From: Acinetobacter lwoffii
Lineage (GTDB): Bacteria; Pseudomonadota; Gammaproteobacteria; Pseudomonadales; Moraxellaceae
Length of the DNA stretch: 64,000 nucleotides
Direction of reading: 5' to 3'
Assembly: GCF_024129435.1 (NCBI RefSeq)
Contig: NZ_JAMXXN010000013.1
Span: forward strand, 1-64,000
Below are positions 40,989 through 50,668 of the stretch, piece after piece (the first letter of the stretch is position 1; every line of letters starts with the position of its first letter). Under the pieces are notes generated by a model that saw only the letters and a list, made by a program, of their open reading frames with translations, ran no database searches and was not told where the DNA came from. Both the position numbers and the translations under genes were made by a program.

Positions 40989-42281
40989 TTACCAGAGGGC
41001 CAACTGGGTACTAACGCCGGTCGTATCCACACCACCCAATTCTGCATAATGATGCAGCTGGCTGAGTAATTGACGGATCGGTGGACCTGACTTGGCGTGG
41101 GTATCGGTAATCACAATAAATTCCAGCACGCGGGCACGTTCAGACTGGCGCTGTTTGCTAACACGATAACGCGGCACATCCTGGGTTAGCAAGGTCACCC
41201 GGCCACGTTTCAGATTGGCCTGTAACAAATCGGTAGCGCTGATATTACCGTCAGTTGAATAACTGGTCAGAATGAAACGTGCATTGATGGTGGCCAACAG
41301 GCTCTCGTAAGCTTCTTTGGCATATTTAGAGGAATTGTACTGGCTCGGACGCTCTTTGCGCCATGCCCGGTCAATCCCGCTCTTAAAGCCCTTGGTATCC
41401 GGAGTCGGTAAATCGGCCTGATCCCATAAGGTCAGCGCATTCAGCACATGATAATTACTGCTATAGGCATGCTGATTATACGGTGGATCCAGATAAGCCA
41501 CATCCACTTCAAAACCACTCATCTGGTTGGCCAGATGCTGGGCATCGACACACCACATTTCTGCGGCCATCCCCTTTTTCTGATCCGATTCACAAAAACG
41601 GCTGGGTGTCAGCCACAGTAAAGATTCAATCCTTTCCAGTGCAGTTTGAGTTTTCCCGCCCCAACCATGGTGGAAGCTTTTAAAAACACCAGAAGTATTG
41701 CTGACAAAACTGGCGGAATAAAGCAAAGGGGCCAGCAAGGCAGACATCTCTACATCATCAATTGCACCTTGGGCCTGCCAGGCGGCAATCTGCTGACGAA
41801 TCGCATCAATACGCATGCCGTTACGACGTTTGAAGAACAAACGGTCACGGGCTGGATCATAGATTTCATCATTACGTGGACAGAGGTTATGCGTCACCCA
41901 GCCTTTAACTTCAGGCAAACGGTTCAGATAATCAATTGCTTTCTGATAACCACCCAGCTCTTTAAAAGCCGGTGCTTCAGTACAAGCCAGTACTGCATGA
42001 TTCAGCGCATGGCTATACGGCTCCCAGTCATTGGCAATTACACGATAGCCATTCTGACGAGCCAAACGCGAGACCACACCTGAACCTGCAAAAAAGTCAG
42101 CAAAAATCGGAGCACGACCATCAGCACGGTTCAGGGTTCCCGTACTTTCCAACGCTTCCAGAATTAAATGCAGTAAACGGCGTTTGTTGCCCAGATAAGG
42201 AACCAGCTGATGGAAAAGATATTCATCGGTGGTACGTGCCGCATGGCGACGTTTATGATAAACCGTAGACTCTGAACTCAT
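40989..42281 (-). CDS. aamA: Orphan DNA adenine methylase (D12 class)
   Basis: The 430-residue methyltransferase has the SAM-binding motif DFFAGSG (62-68) and the catalytic motif DPPY (265-268), the order of D12-class N6-adenine methylases. The first 40 residues contain PYLGNKRRLLHLIL, the usual N-terminal motif X. I recall an Acinetobacter orthologue in this operon position, A1S_0222 (AamA), reported to methylate adenine in GAATTC; that link is from memory and unverified. No restriction enzyme gene is adjacent, so it is an orphan enzyme. It is coupled to ribD by an ATGA overlap and sits 22 bases before ribE. The gene symbol is offered on that basis. Confidence 0.72.
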   Translation of the reverse strand: MSSESTVYHKRRHAARTTDEYLFHQLVPYLGNKRRLLHLILEALESTGTLNRADGRAPIFADFFAGSGVVSRLARQNGYRVIANDWEPYSHALNHAVLACTEAPAFKELGGYQKAIDYLNRLPEVKGWVTHNLCPRNDEIYDPARDRLFFKRRNGMRIDAIRQQIAAWQAQGAIDDVEMSALLAPLLYSASFVSNTSGVFKSFHHGWGGKTQTALERIESLLWLTPSRFCESDQKKGMAAEMWCVDAQHLANQMSGFEVDVAYLDPPYNQHAYSSNYHVLNALTLWDQADLPTPDTKGFKSGIDRAWRKERPSQYNSSKYAKEAYESLLATINARFILTSYSTDGNISATDLLQANLKRGRVTLLTQDVPRYRVSKQRQSERARVLEFIVITDTHAKSGPPIRQLLSQLHHYAELGGVDTTGVSTQLALW

Positions 42282-43366
42282 AGTGTCTCTTGAAAAGGAA
42301 TTAGCCTGAAGCGCACGTCATCACCTAAGCGAGTTACATCGCGCAGCTTAAATCGGAGTTGTTCGGCCATATGGCTAAATTCTGCATTAAACATGGTACG
42401 CGCGGACTGACCCAATAGGGTCGGTGCAACGTAACTGATCAGTTCATCAACCAATTTTTGTTGTAAAAATGCCGTAGATAAGGTCGCCCCTGCTTCCACC
42501 AACACATCATAAATCTGATGCTGTTGAACCAGTTGCTTTAATAATTCTGATAAAGGTTGTACCGGCAAGTGTAGCACACCTAGGTCTGCAAGCTCCTGAC
42601 GAAATGGCCCCATCACCATCACTGTTTCAGGTTGCGCTAAAATCTTTGCACTCAGTGGCAGACGTCCCTGACGGTCCAGAATAATCCGTTTCGGTTGCAC
42701 CACGGTCTTGATCTCTTCAACGCCATCCAGTTGACGCACATTCAGTTCACAGTCATCCGCAAGAACCGTATCAATCCCGGTAATCACCGCGCCTGAAATC
42801 GCACGCCAGTGCTGTACATCCTGACGTGCTGCTACACCGGTAATCCATTTTGATTCACCCGATGCCATCGCAGTACGGCCATCCAGACTTGAGGCAATTT
42901 TTAAACGCACATACGGTTGGCCGGTTGCCATAGCCTTCAGGAAACCTTGATTCAGCTGATGCGCTTCATCTTCACAGATGCCAACGTCTACCTCAATGCC
43001 CGCATCTTTCAGGATCTGTACGCCCTTTCCAGCCACCAGCGGATTGGGATCAGGACAGGCAACAATAACTTTTGCCACGCCTGCTTCAACCAGACCCTTG
43101 GCACAAGGCGGCGTCCGGCCATAATGCGCACAAGGCTCTAAAGTCACATAAGCCGTTGCACCACGTGCCTTTTCACCGGCCTGACGCAGCGCAAATACCT
43201 CGGCATGTGGCTGGCCGGCTTGGGGATGAAAACCTTCACCAATCACGATGCCATCTTTAACAATGACACAACCGACATTCGGATTCGGTTTGGTGGAATA
43301 TTGCCCCTGACGTGCCAATTCAATGGCCCGGCGCATCCAGACTTGATCTTGATTCAGTTCAGCCAT
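42278..43366 (-). CDS. ribD: Bifunctional riboflavin deaminase/reductase RibD
   Basis: The 362-residue enzyme has an N-terminal deaminase domain with zinc ligands His54 (HAE), Cys79 (PCAHYGRTPPC) and Cys88. A C-terminal reductase domain starts near 145 (PYVRLKIASSLDGRTA). It performs the second and third steps of riboflavin synthesis from GTP. It overlaps the methylase gene by 4 bases (ATGA) and follows nrdR by 2 bases, so translation is coupled along the operon. Confidence 0.94.
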   Translation of the reverse strand: MAELNQDQVWMRRAIELARQGQYSTKPNPNVGCVIVKDGIVIGEGFHPQAGQPHAEVFALRQAGEKARGATAYVTLEPCAHYGRTPPCAKGLVEAGVAKVIVACPDPNPLVAGKGVQILKDAGIEVDVGICEDEAHQLNQGFLKAMATGQPYVRLKIASSLDGRTAMASGESKWITGVAARQDVQHWRAISGAVITGIDTVLADDCELNVRQLDGVEEIKTVVQPKRIILDRQGRLPLSAKILAQPETVMVMGPFRQELADLGVLHLPVQPLSELLKQLVQQHQIYDVLVEAGATLSTAFLQQKLVDELISYVAPTLLGQSARTMFNAEFSHMAEQLRFKLRDVTRLGDDVRFRLIPFQETL

Positions 43367-43368
43367 GC

Positions 43369-43833
43369 TTATTCTTGTAATTCTCGTTGTTGCATCTGTT
43401 CAATCTGATGACGAAAAGCTTCAACATCCTGAAAATCCTGATAGACCGAAGCGAAACGCACATAAGCAACATGATCAAGTGCGAATAAAGACTGCATCAC
43501 GATTTCACCAATAGTACGAGATTTCACATCACGCTCACCCAGACGGCGAATCTGTAGCTGAATATCGCTCAGCACTGTTTCAATCTGCTCCTGGGTCACC
43601 GGGCGTTTTTGCAAGGCATGCATCAGGGAACGACGTAGTTTGGCTTCATCGAAAGGCTCATTTTTGCCATCCGACTTGATGACGCGCGGCATCACCACTT
43701 CATAGCTTTCAAAGGTAGTGAAGCGTTCATTACAACTGACACATTCACGGCGACGACGAATCTGACAGCCTTCAGCTGCCAGGCGTGAATCAATCACTTT
43801 ACTGTCTGCAGTATTGCAAAATGGGCAATGCAT
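43369..43833 (-). CDS. nrdR: Transcriptional regulator NrdR
   Basis: The 154-residue repressor has a four-Cys zinc ribbon (Cys3, Cys6, Cys31, Cys34) followed by an ATP-cone domain (about 48-138). NrdR senses ATP/dATP and represses ribonucleotide reductase genes. The length and order fit exactly. It heads the operon nrdR-ribD-methylase-ribE, the usual nrdR-rib arrangement. Confidence 0.95.
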   Translation of the reverse strand: MHCPFCNTADSKVIDSRLAAEGCQIRRRRECVSCNERFTTFESYEVVMPRVIKSDGKNEPFDEAKLRRSLMHALQKRPVTQEQIETVLSDIQLQIRRLGERDVKSRTIGEIVMQSLFALDHVAYVRFASVYQDFQDVEAFRHQIEQMQQRELQE

Positions 43834-43912
43834 AGCGGTTTAATTGAACAAATCCAGATGGATTCCGAGTGTAGCAAAAATTACAAACTTTGTAGAGTTT
43901 TACGCAACATAT

Positions 43913-43942
43913 AGAAAAAAAACAGCCCATTCGGGCTGTTTT
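43913..43942 (-). terminator. Terminator after amtB
   Basis: AACAGCCC/GGGCTGTT with a 4-base loop, flanked on the minus strand by a T-run. It lies 30-60 bases after the amtB stop. Confidence 0.85.
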
Positions 43943-43973
43943 ACACTATATATTGATTATGGTGTATTTGTTA

Positions 43974-45386
43974 TTATTCGACACGTTCGCCATGTTGGCT
44001 TAAATCCAGACCCATACGCTCATCATCAGATGCCACACGGATTCCAATGATCAGGTCGATGACTTTCAGGATAATGAAGGTCATGATCGCAGAGTAAGCA
44101 ATTGTCGCCAGTACACCTTCCACTTGCACCCAAAGCTGATGCATGACATTGGCAGGGGCATTGTCACCCATGATGAATTCGCTGGCAAAGAAAGCCGTTA
44201 AAATCGCACCGACAATACCACCTACACCATGCAGACCAAAAGCATCTAAAGAGTCATCGGCTTTCAATGCGCGTTTCAGTGCCGTAATCCCCCAGAAACA
44301 CACCACACCACCGATCAGACCCATCGCCAATGCACCACCTACAGTCACAAAACCTGCAGCTGGAGTAATGACCACCAGACCAGCAACTGCACCTGATACG
44401 CCGCCCAGTACAGAAGCTTTACCACGTGCCAGTTTTTCAGTGATTAACCAAGAGATGGCTGCGGCCGCTGCTGCCACTTGAGTCACGATCAAGGCATAGC
44501 CTGCAGAACCGTTGGCACCTAATGCAGAACCACCGTTGAAACCGAACCAGCCTACCCAAAGCAAAGATGCACCAACTACAGTAAGCGTCAGGTTATGCGG
44601 TGCCATAGATTCACGACCCAAGCCCATACGTTTGCCTAGCATATACGCTGCTACCAGACCGGCAACACCCGAGTTGATATGTACAACCGTACCACCTGCA
44701 AAATCAAGCGCGCCGTCGTTACCTAACCAGCCACCACCCCATACCCAGTGGGTAATTGGTGCATAGACAATCACCACCCAAAGTGCGATGAAAGCAACGA
44801 AAGCACCAAATTTCATACGTTCTGCAATCGAACCACTGATGATGGCAACCGTAATAATGGCAAAAGTCATTTGGAAAATCACAAACAGGATTTCAGGAAT
44901 CGTGCCTGAAAGCGCCTCTGTGGTAATACCGGCCAGCATGAACTTATCCAGACCGCCTATAAAGGCATTGCCTTCACCGAAAGCGAGGGTATAACCAATA
45001 ATCACCCATGCAATACTGACCACCGCCGCAGCAATAAAGCTATGTGCCATCGTCGCCAGAACGTTTTTCTTACGGACCATACCGCCATAAAATAGCGCCA
45101 AGCCAGGAATGGTCATGAGTAAAACTAGAGCGGTAGAAGTTAAAACCCAGGCGGTATCGCCGGTATCTAGCGTTGGTTCTTCTTCTGCAGGTGCTGCAGC
45201 TTCAACTGGCGCTGCTTCAGCAATTGCTGCTGTAGTGTCTGTTGTTGTATTTGTTGTATCGCCTGCTTCTTCAACAAGCACAATTTCTTCTGTCGGTGTT
45301 GTTGCTGTTGCAGCTTCTTCAGCCCATGCAACAGAACCACCAAAAAGAGCGCCGGCCATGCCGAACGCGAGTAGCATTTTTTTCAT
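43974..45386 (-). CDS. amtB: Ammonium transporter AmtB
   Basis: The 470-residue transporter has a cleavable signal peptide (1-22) and 11 membrane segments beginning at TAWVLTSTALVLLM (near residue 78). The conserved pore elements HVWGGGWL-like and DAFGLHGVGG are present. It conducts ammonium across the inner membrane. Between the signal and the first segment is an unusual acidic, Ala/Thr/Glu-rich tract of about 55 residues. It follows glnK in the classic glnK-amtB operon, where GlnK plugs the channel when nitrogen is ample. Confidence 0.92.
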   Translation of the reverse strand: MKKMLLAFGMAGALFGGSVAWAEEAATATTPTEEIVLVEEAGDTTNTTTDTTAAIAEAAPVEAAAPAEEEPTLDTGDTAWVLTSTALVLLMTIPGLALFYGGMVRKKNVLATMAHSFIAAAVVSIAWVIIGYTLAFGEGNAFIGGLDKFMLAGITTEALSGTIPEILFVIFQMTFAIITVAIISGSIAERMKFGAFVAFIALWVVIVYAPITHWVWGGGWLGNDGALDFAGGTVVHINSGVAGLVAAYMLGKRMGLGRESMAPHNLTLTVVGASLLWVGWFGFNGGSALGANGSAGYALIVTQVAAAAAAISWLITEKLARGKASVLGGVSGAVAGLVVITPAAGFVTVGGALAMGLIGGVVCFWGITALKRALKADDSLDAFGLHGVGGIVGAILTAFFASEFIMGDNAPANVMHQLWVQVEGVLATIAYSAIMTFIILKVIDLIIGIRVASDDERMGLDLSQHGERVE

Positions 45387-45445
45387 TCGTATCCCCCAAC
45401 CAAGTTTTTGTGAGTTATTAGGTACTCAGCAAACTTCGTGCCAAG

Positions 45446-45820
<375 letters not shown>

Positions 45821-45825
45821 TTACG

Positions 45826-45841
45826 TTCAAATTTCATGCCA
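45826..45841 (-). promoter_or_regulatory. Sigma-54 promoter of glnK-amtB
   Basis: On the minus strand TGGCATGAAATTTGAA matches 14 of 16 positions of the -24/-12 consensus (TGGCACGN4TTGCW). It lies 42-57 bases upstream of the glnK ATG, so transcription would start about 30 bases before translation. Nitrogen control by NtrC through RpoN is inferred; no clear NtrC site was seen. Confidence 0.7.
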
Positions 45842-46061
45842 AGATTCCTAAGGTCGGGGGAAATTAGAAAGCCCGGCATATGGTTTATTTATACCTTATT
45901 TTATACGGATAAAGGCTTTGAATCTTCAAAAAATAGACATTTTTTATGTGGATTTTTACAATATCTTTAATCGAATAAGTCTATATTTTGTCTGAAATAC
46001 TATAGTCTGCATTTTAGCAATGCTAAACTGTCGGTTCCTTTCTACGGCGATGGATCAGACA

Positions 46062-46289
46062 ATGATTGAAACTTTATTACAAGCAATTTTGCAGCAAGTC
46101 GAACAACCTAAGAAAGATGTGGAACATAATATCCGTGCCTTGTTAAATGAAGCTGTGGCGAAAATGGATTTGGTGTCTAAAGAAGAAATAGAACGTCAGC
46201 GTACTGCCCTAAATAATGCCAATCATCGCCTGAATGATTTGCTCAAACAGGTGGAAGCATTAGAAGAGAGAATTTCGAACAAAAAATAA
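46062..46289 (+). CDS. ubiK: Ubiquinone biosynthesis accessory factor UbiK
   Basis: The 75-residue product is all-helical with a long C-terminal coiled coil (about 37-75, ALNNANHRLNDLLKQVEAL) and an amphipathic N-terminal part, as in UbiK/YqiC. UbiK helps the Ubi enzyme complex in aerobic ubiquinone synthesis and binds membranes. ATG 46062 was chosen for its spacing to GGAT; an in-frame ATG at 46050 is also possible. Next to comM, an order seen elsewhere. Confidence 0.82.
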   Translation: MIETLLQAILQQVEQPKKDVEHNIRALLNEAVAKMDLVSKEEIERQRTALNNANHRLNDLLKQVEALEERISNKK

Positions 46290-46355
46290 GCACAACTACA
46301 GTGCATAAAAGACACCAGAACTATAAAAATAACGCACCAAATTGGAACAATAATA

Positions 46356-47846
46356 ATGTCTTTTGCCAAAATTTATACGCGAGGCTTGCTGGGCCTGCAT
46401 GCGCCTTTAATTGAAGTCGAAGTTCATGTCAGTTCGGGTATGCCTTCGCTCACTATAGTGGGGCTTCCCGAAGCGGCGGTACGTGAAAGTAAAGACCGGG
46501 TCCGTTCTGCCATTTTGAATAGCGGCTTTCAATTTCCAACCAAACGTCTGACCATTAATCTGGCCCCTGCAGATCTGCCAAAAGATGGCTCACGTCTGGA
46601 CTTACCGATTGCTTTAGGTATTTTAGTGGCCTCTGGGCAGCTGCCTGAAAATTGCACCGAGCATCTTGAATTTATTGGAGAATTGGCCCTCGATGGTCAA
46701 TTACGTCCTGTCAGCGGCACCTTAAGTATTGCCATTGCCTGTCAAAGTGACCAGCATCAACTGATTTTGCCTGGCCCCAATGCACAGGAAGCCTGTCAGC
46801 TCCCAGACTTTAAAGTCTTTGCAGCCAATCATTTAAAAGAAGTGTGTGAACATCTTTCCCAAGCGCAGCGCTTACCGCAAATAGAAGCCAGTCCACTCAA
46901 TACAGACCATTTTTATAAGTTTGATCTGGCGGATGTAAAAGGACAATTACGACCACGGCGTGGCTTGGAAATTGCTGCGGCAGGTGGTCATTCCCTGCTG
47001 TTTCGAGGCCCACCCGGAACAGGCAAGACCTTGCTGGCTTCTCGATTGGCCAGTATTTTGCCGCCCTTAAAGACGCAGGAAAATCTGGAAGTGGCCAGTA
47101 TTTATTCGGTGGCGAATGCCAATCACCCTTTTGGACAACGGCCGTTTCGAGCACCACACCATACTGCTTCTGCGGTGGCATTGGTCGGTGGCGGCTCACA
47201 CCCCAAGCCAGGAGAAATTACCCTGGCACATTTAGGGGTTTTATTTCTGGACGAACTGCCTGAATTCGACCGCAAAGTGCTGGAGGTTCTACGTCAGCCT
47301 TTGGAAGCCAAGGAAATCGTCATTTCCCGGGCATCACGCCAAATTACCTTTCCGGCTAATTTCCAGTTGGTGGCTGCCATGAATCCATGTCCATGTGGGT
47401 ATGCATTCAATCAAGATATCCGCTGCCAATGTTCACCCGAAAGTATTAAACGCTATCAGAACCGGATTTCAGGCCCGTTGCTGGATCGGATTGATTTGCA
47501 TATTGATGTACCGCCATTACAAGCGCATGAATTACAGGACAATCGACCTACAGAAAACTCAGAAACGGTTAGACAACGCGTCATTGCAGCCTATGAAATT
47601 CAGATGCAACGACAAAATACCTTGAATATGAGTTTGAGTCCAAAGCAGTTAGAGCAATATGCCGCATTAGATCAGTCTGCTCAGAATATGCTTGAAATGG
47701 CTCAGCAAAAACTGAATTTATCAGCGCGCGGCTATCATCGGGTCTTGCGTGTTGCACGCACCATTGCCGATTTAAATCAAAGTCCAGATATTCAAAGTCA
47801 GCATCTTTCGGAGGCCCTGTCTTATCGCGGGCAGCAGCAGATTTAG
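46356..47846 (+). CDS. comM: ComM/YifB family AAA+ helicase
   Basis: The 496-residue product has an N-terminal YifB lobe (1-175), an Mg-chelatase-like AAA+ core with Walker A GPPGTGKT (218-225) and Walker B VLFLDELPEF, and a C-terminal lobe. ComM is a branch-migration helicase that lets natural transformation integrate heterologous DNA. In A. baumannii comM is the common landing site of AbaR-type resistance islands; here it is complete and uninterrupted. Confidence 0.92.
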   Translation: MSFAKIYTRGLLGLHAPLIEVEVHVSSGMPSLTIVGLPEAAVRESKDRVRSAILNSGFQFPTKRLTINLAPADLPKDGSRLDLPIALGILVASGQLPENCTEHLEFIGELALDGQLRPVSGTLSIAIACQSDQHQLILPGPNAQEACQLPDFKVFAANHLKEVCEHLSQAQRLPQIEASPLNTDHFYKFDLADVKGQLRPRRGLEIAAAGGHSLLFRGPPGTGKTLLASRLASILPPLKTQENLEVASIYSVANANHPFGQRPFRAPHHTASAVALVGGGSHPKPGEITLAHLGVLFLDELPEFDRKVLEVLRQPLEAKEIVISRASRQITFPANFQLVAAMNPCPCGYAFNQDIRCQCSPESIKRYQNRISGPLLDRIDLHIDVPPLQAHELQDNRPTENSETVRQRVIAAYEIQMQRQNTLNMSLSPKQLEQYAALDQSAQNMLEMAQQKLNLSARGYHRVLRVARTIADLNQSPDIQSQHLSEALSYRGQQQI

Positions 47847-47851
47847 ATCAT

Positions 47852-47882
47852 TAAAAAAAGGCGACCTAAGGTCGCCTTTTTA
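47852..47882. terminator. Bidirectional terminator between comM and the TorF-like porin
   Basis: GGCGACC/GGTCGCC with a 3-base loop is flanked by an A-run of seven and a T-run of five, between convergent genes. Confidence 0.9.
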
Positions 47883-47893
47883 TCTAAAGAGAA

Positions 47894-48628
47894 TTAGAAG
47901 CTATAACCGAGCCCGAATACGACTTTATTCTTTTGTTTTTCATCAAAACGATCATAACCACCCAAGATATAATTCATGCTTGCAGTTACACCTGTGTCAC
48001 CAAGTGGCTTGCTTAAACCGATGTCAAAATGACGGAAACCAAAACTTTCTGTAGTTCCTTCAATAAAGTCACCTGATTTTTCATAAGCGTATAAGCCTAA
48101 AGCTGTATCCAAGCTGAAATCTTGTGGTAAAGCATAGCTATAAGTGGCTTTTAAATAGGTATCACCCGCATTGCCCCAAGTGGTATCTTCGAGAAGAGTT
48201 TGTGCTGTAACACCCAAATCTTTATAGCTCATACCCAGTAACAGCTCAAATCCATCAGAATTGACATCAGATTCATAATAATAGTAGTAAGTCGTACCGA
48301 TCGTTAAACCTAAGTCATCATTGACTGCGTGGCTATAGCCAGCATAGAAGTTATTTTCGAAAGCATCACGTCCTTCTTCAGACAAAGTGTAATCTAGCGT
48401 AGATCCCCACCAACCTGCATAGAAGCCAGACGCATGGTTATAATCGAGTCCACCTTGTAAGGTAGCGCCGCTATTTTCAGGAATGTTAGTAATACCACGC
48501 AGGTTATAGCTTGAAAGTACGCTTATATTTCCAGATACCGTATGTTCAGCAACAGGTTCTTCGGCAAAAGAAAAAGAAGATACAGCGCCCAATAAAGCAA
48601 GAGATAATACTTTTAATGTTAATTTCAT
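47894..48628 (-). CDS. TorF-family putative outer-membrane porin
   Basis: The 244-residue product has a Sec signal peptide (1-22, cut at SFA/E) and an aromatic, Asp-rich beta-barrel pattern. The N-terminal VSGNISVLSSYNLRGI block matches the TIGR02001 (TorF family) outer-membrane proteins and the C-terminus ends in VFGLGYSF with a terminal Phe. The family has no proven substrate. ATG 48628 was selected since it opens into the signal peptide. Upstream is a 550-base A/T-rich gap shared with the divergent OprD-like gene. Confidence 0.75.
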   Translation of the reverse strand: MKLTLKVLSLALLGAVSSFSFAEEPVAEHTVSGNISVLSSYNLRGITNIPENSGATLQGGLDYNHASGFYAGWWGSTLDYTLSEEGRDAFENNFYAGYSHAVNDDLGLTIGTTYYYYYESDVNSDGFELLLGMSYKDLGVTAQTLLEDTTWGNAGDTYLKATYSYALPQDFSLDTALGLYAYEKSGDFIEGTTESFGFRHFDIGLSKPLGDTGVTASMNYILGGYDRFDEKQKNKVVFGLGYSF

Positions 48629-49226
48629 TGTGTGGCTCCCCCAGATCGTCTGAGACGTTTTTATGATCATTGATTAAACTCAAGCTCAAAATTTGCAAGA
48701 GCTATGCCAATCTGGATAAAAGGAACCAAAATAATAAATCTAAAAATATAAATAAAATTTAAGTTATTGTTTTTAATTTAAAATTTGAATTATAAAAAAC
48801 TGAATTATCTAGGTTTTCTTTTAAATAAATGTATTTAAGGGTATTTCATCACTTTTTTAATACTTATACATAATCATTTACAATTTGCCCCATTTTGATT
48901 CTATTTTTGTAATGAATAAAATTTGTGCTGAAAAATAGTGCGTAATTTTTGATCACTTTTTTTTGCACATTCTAAAATAAACAAGCTGATCACGTTCATT
49001 TCACTACTTCAGAAATATCATTTATATCTTCCAATAGAACTATGTTTTTACTAACTTTTTACCGATAGGTTAGAAATTAGCCACCTCAAATCCTTGCTAT
49101 TGTTTAATTTGAGTTAAAAAAATCTAAACTTTAGTGGAATATATCCAATAAAAAATGACATTTTTTCAGCAATTCTTATACAATTCCTAAAAAATTCCGA
49201 TCAATTTGTATAAGGCTCTCTTCCCA
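48629..49226. other. A/T-rich divergent intergenic region between two porin genes
   Basis: About 600 bases with no supportable ORF. Near the right end is a CTCAAAT/ATTTGAG inverted repeat (49085-49091, 49107-49113, 15-base spacer), then a promoter-like pair ahead of the OprD-family gene. The rest is low-complexity A/T with no RNA gene seen. Since both flanking genes encode porins, environmental control from this region is plausible. Confidence 0.55.
49155..49182 (+). promoter_or_regulatory. Putative promoter of the OprD-family porin
   Basis: ATGACA (49155-49160) and TATACA (49177-49182) are separated by 16 bases, about 45 bases before the start codon. Confidence 0.4.
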
Positions 49227-50573
49227 ATGCAAAATTCAAAAAAATTAACGTTAGCAGTTTTGATTCAGGCTGCTTTGGTTTCTACTGCTTTCGCTAGCGA
49301 GCAAAGTGAATCGAAAGGTTTTGTAGAAGATGCAGAAGGTTCTGTACTTTTCCGTACCGGTTATTTGCACCGCGATAAAATCAACTATAACGACAATCAA
49401 ACCGGTGCACGTGAAGTTGTTAATGATACAAGCTCAGCTGCTCAAACTGCGATCGTTAAATTAGACTCTGGTTTTACCAAAGGTGTAGTCGGCTTTGGTG
49501 CGGGTATCATTGGTGATGCATCTTTCAAATTGGGTGAAAATGCACATGCCGGTAATGACATGATTCCTCAACATCCCGATGGTTCAGCTTATGATCACTG
49601 GGCACGTGGCGGCGCATATGTAAAAGCACGTGTTTCAAACACGACTGCTACTTATGGTACTCAGGTTTTAGACTTACCTGTACTTGCAAGCAATACTGCG
49701 CGTTTAGTACCTGAATACTTTACAGGTGTATTGGTTGAAAGTAATGAAATCGAAAACTTAAGCCTCGTTGCTGGTAAATTTACTGAAAACCAGCGTTCAA
49801 GCCAGATCAAATCTGATGGTAATGAATTGGATCGCGCAGTAGTTTGGGGTGCAAAATACAAATTTAATGATGCAGTTAATGCTTCTTATTATGGTACAGA
49901 CATTAAAGACCGCCTAGAGCGTCATTATGTCAATGCCAATTATAGTTATGCATTGGCGAATGGTAGTACTTTAACTCATGACTTTAGTGGCTATCATACT
50001 GATTGGGATAAAAAATCCGACGTCAGTGCATATACATACTCACATACAACTGATGACTTTAATAACTTAAGCAACAATATTTGGGCAATTTCTACGACCT
50101 ATAATAAAGGCCCACACAATGTCATGCTTGCTTACCAACAAAATACGGGTAATACAGGTTATGACTATGGTTTAGGTAAAGGTGTAGGTGATGGTCATCA
50201 AACCATTTATATGCCGAACTCATACCTGTCTGACTTCATTGGTAATGATGAAAAATCAGCACAGCTTCAATACACTTATGATTTCGGTGCAATGAATGTT
50301 CCTGGCCTATCTTGGACTTCTGCATTTGTTTATGGTTGGGATATTGATGTTGCTAATCAAAATGATCGCTCTCAATTAATCACTAGTGATGCTCAAGAAC
50401 GTGAATTCTTTAATCAGGTAAAATATACAGTTCAATCTGGTTTTGCTAAAGACACTAGCTTACGTGTACGTCACTCATACTACCGTGCGAGTGATGAATA
50501 CCAATACGGAAACTACATTGGTGACACTAATGAATGGCGTATCTGGTTAGACATTCCTGTGAAATTATTCTAA
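49227..50573 (+). CDS. OprD-family outer-membrane porin
   Basis: This 448-residue porin has a signal peptide (1-23, cut after AFA) and an OprD-like barrel that begins FVEDAEGSVLFRTGYLHRD and ends WLDIPVKLF with a terminal Phe. OprD proteins pass basic amino acids, short organic acids or carbapenems. The substrate here cannot be assigned. ATG 49227 was chosen; the 7-codon extension from TTG 49206 lacks support. It is followed by a strong terminator. Confidence 0.82.
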   Translation: MQNSKKLTLAVLIQAALVSTAFASEQSESKGFVEDAEGSVLFRTGYLHRDKINYNDNQTGAREVVNDTSSAAQTAIVKLDSGFTKGVVGFGAGIIGDASFKLGENAHAGNDMIPQHPDGSAYDHWARGGAYVKARVSNTTATYGTQVLDLPVLASNTARLVPEYFTGVLVESNEIENLSLVAGKFTENQRSSQIKSDGNELDRAVVWGAKYKFNDAVNASYYGTDIKDRLERHYVNANYSYALANGSTLTHDFSGYHTDWDKKSDVSAYTYSHTTDDFNNLSNNIWAISTTYNKGPHNVMLAYQQNTGNTGYDYGLGKGVGDGHQTIYMPNSYLSDFIGNDEKSAQLQYTYDFGAMNVPGLSWTSAFVYGWDIDVANQNDRSQLITSDAQEREFFNQVKYTVQSGFAKDTSLRVRHSYYRASDEYQYGNYIGDTNEWRIWLDIPVKLF

Positions 50574-50593
50574 TTCACTTGAGTTTCAAGCCA

Positions 50594-50627
50594 TAAAAAA
50601 ACCTGCACATTGTGCAGGTTTTTTTAT
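50594..50627. terminator. Bidirectional terminator between the porin and ppa
   Basis: ACCTGCACA/TGTGCAGGT with a 2-base loop, flanked by an A-run and a run of seven T residues. Confidence 0.92.
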
Positions 50628-50668
50628 TCCAGGCTTTAAAAAGTTAAAACCTGAACGATAAAAAGCAA

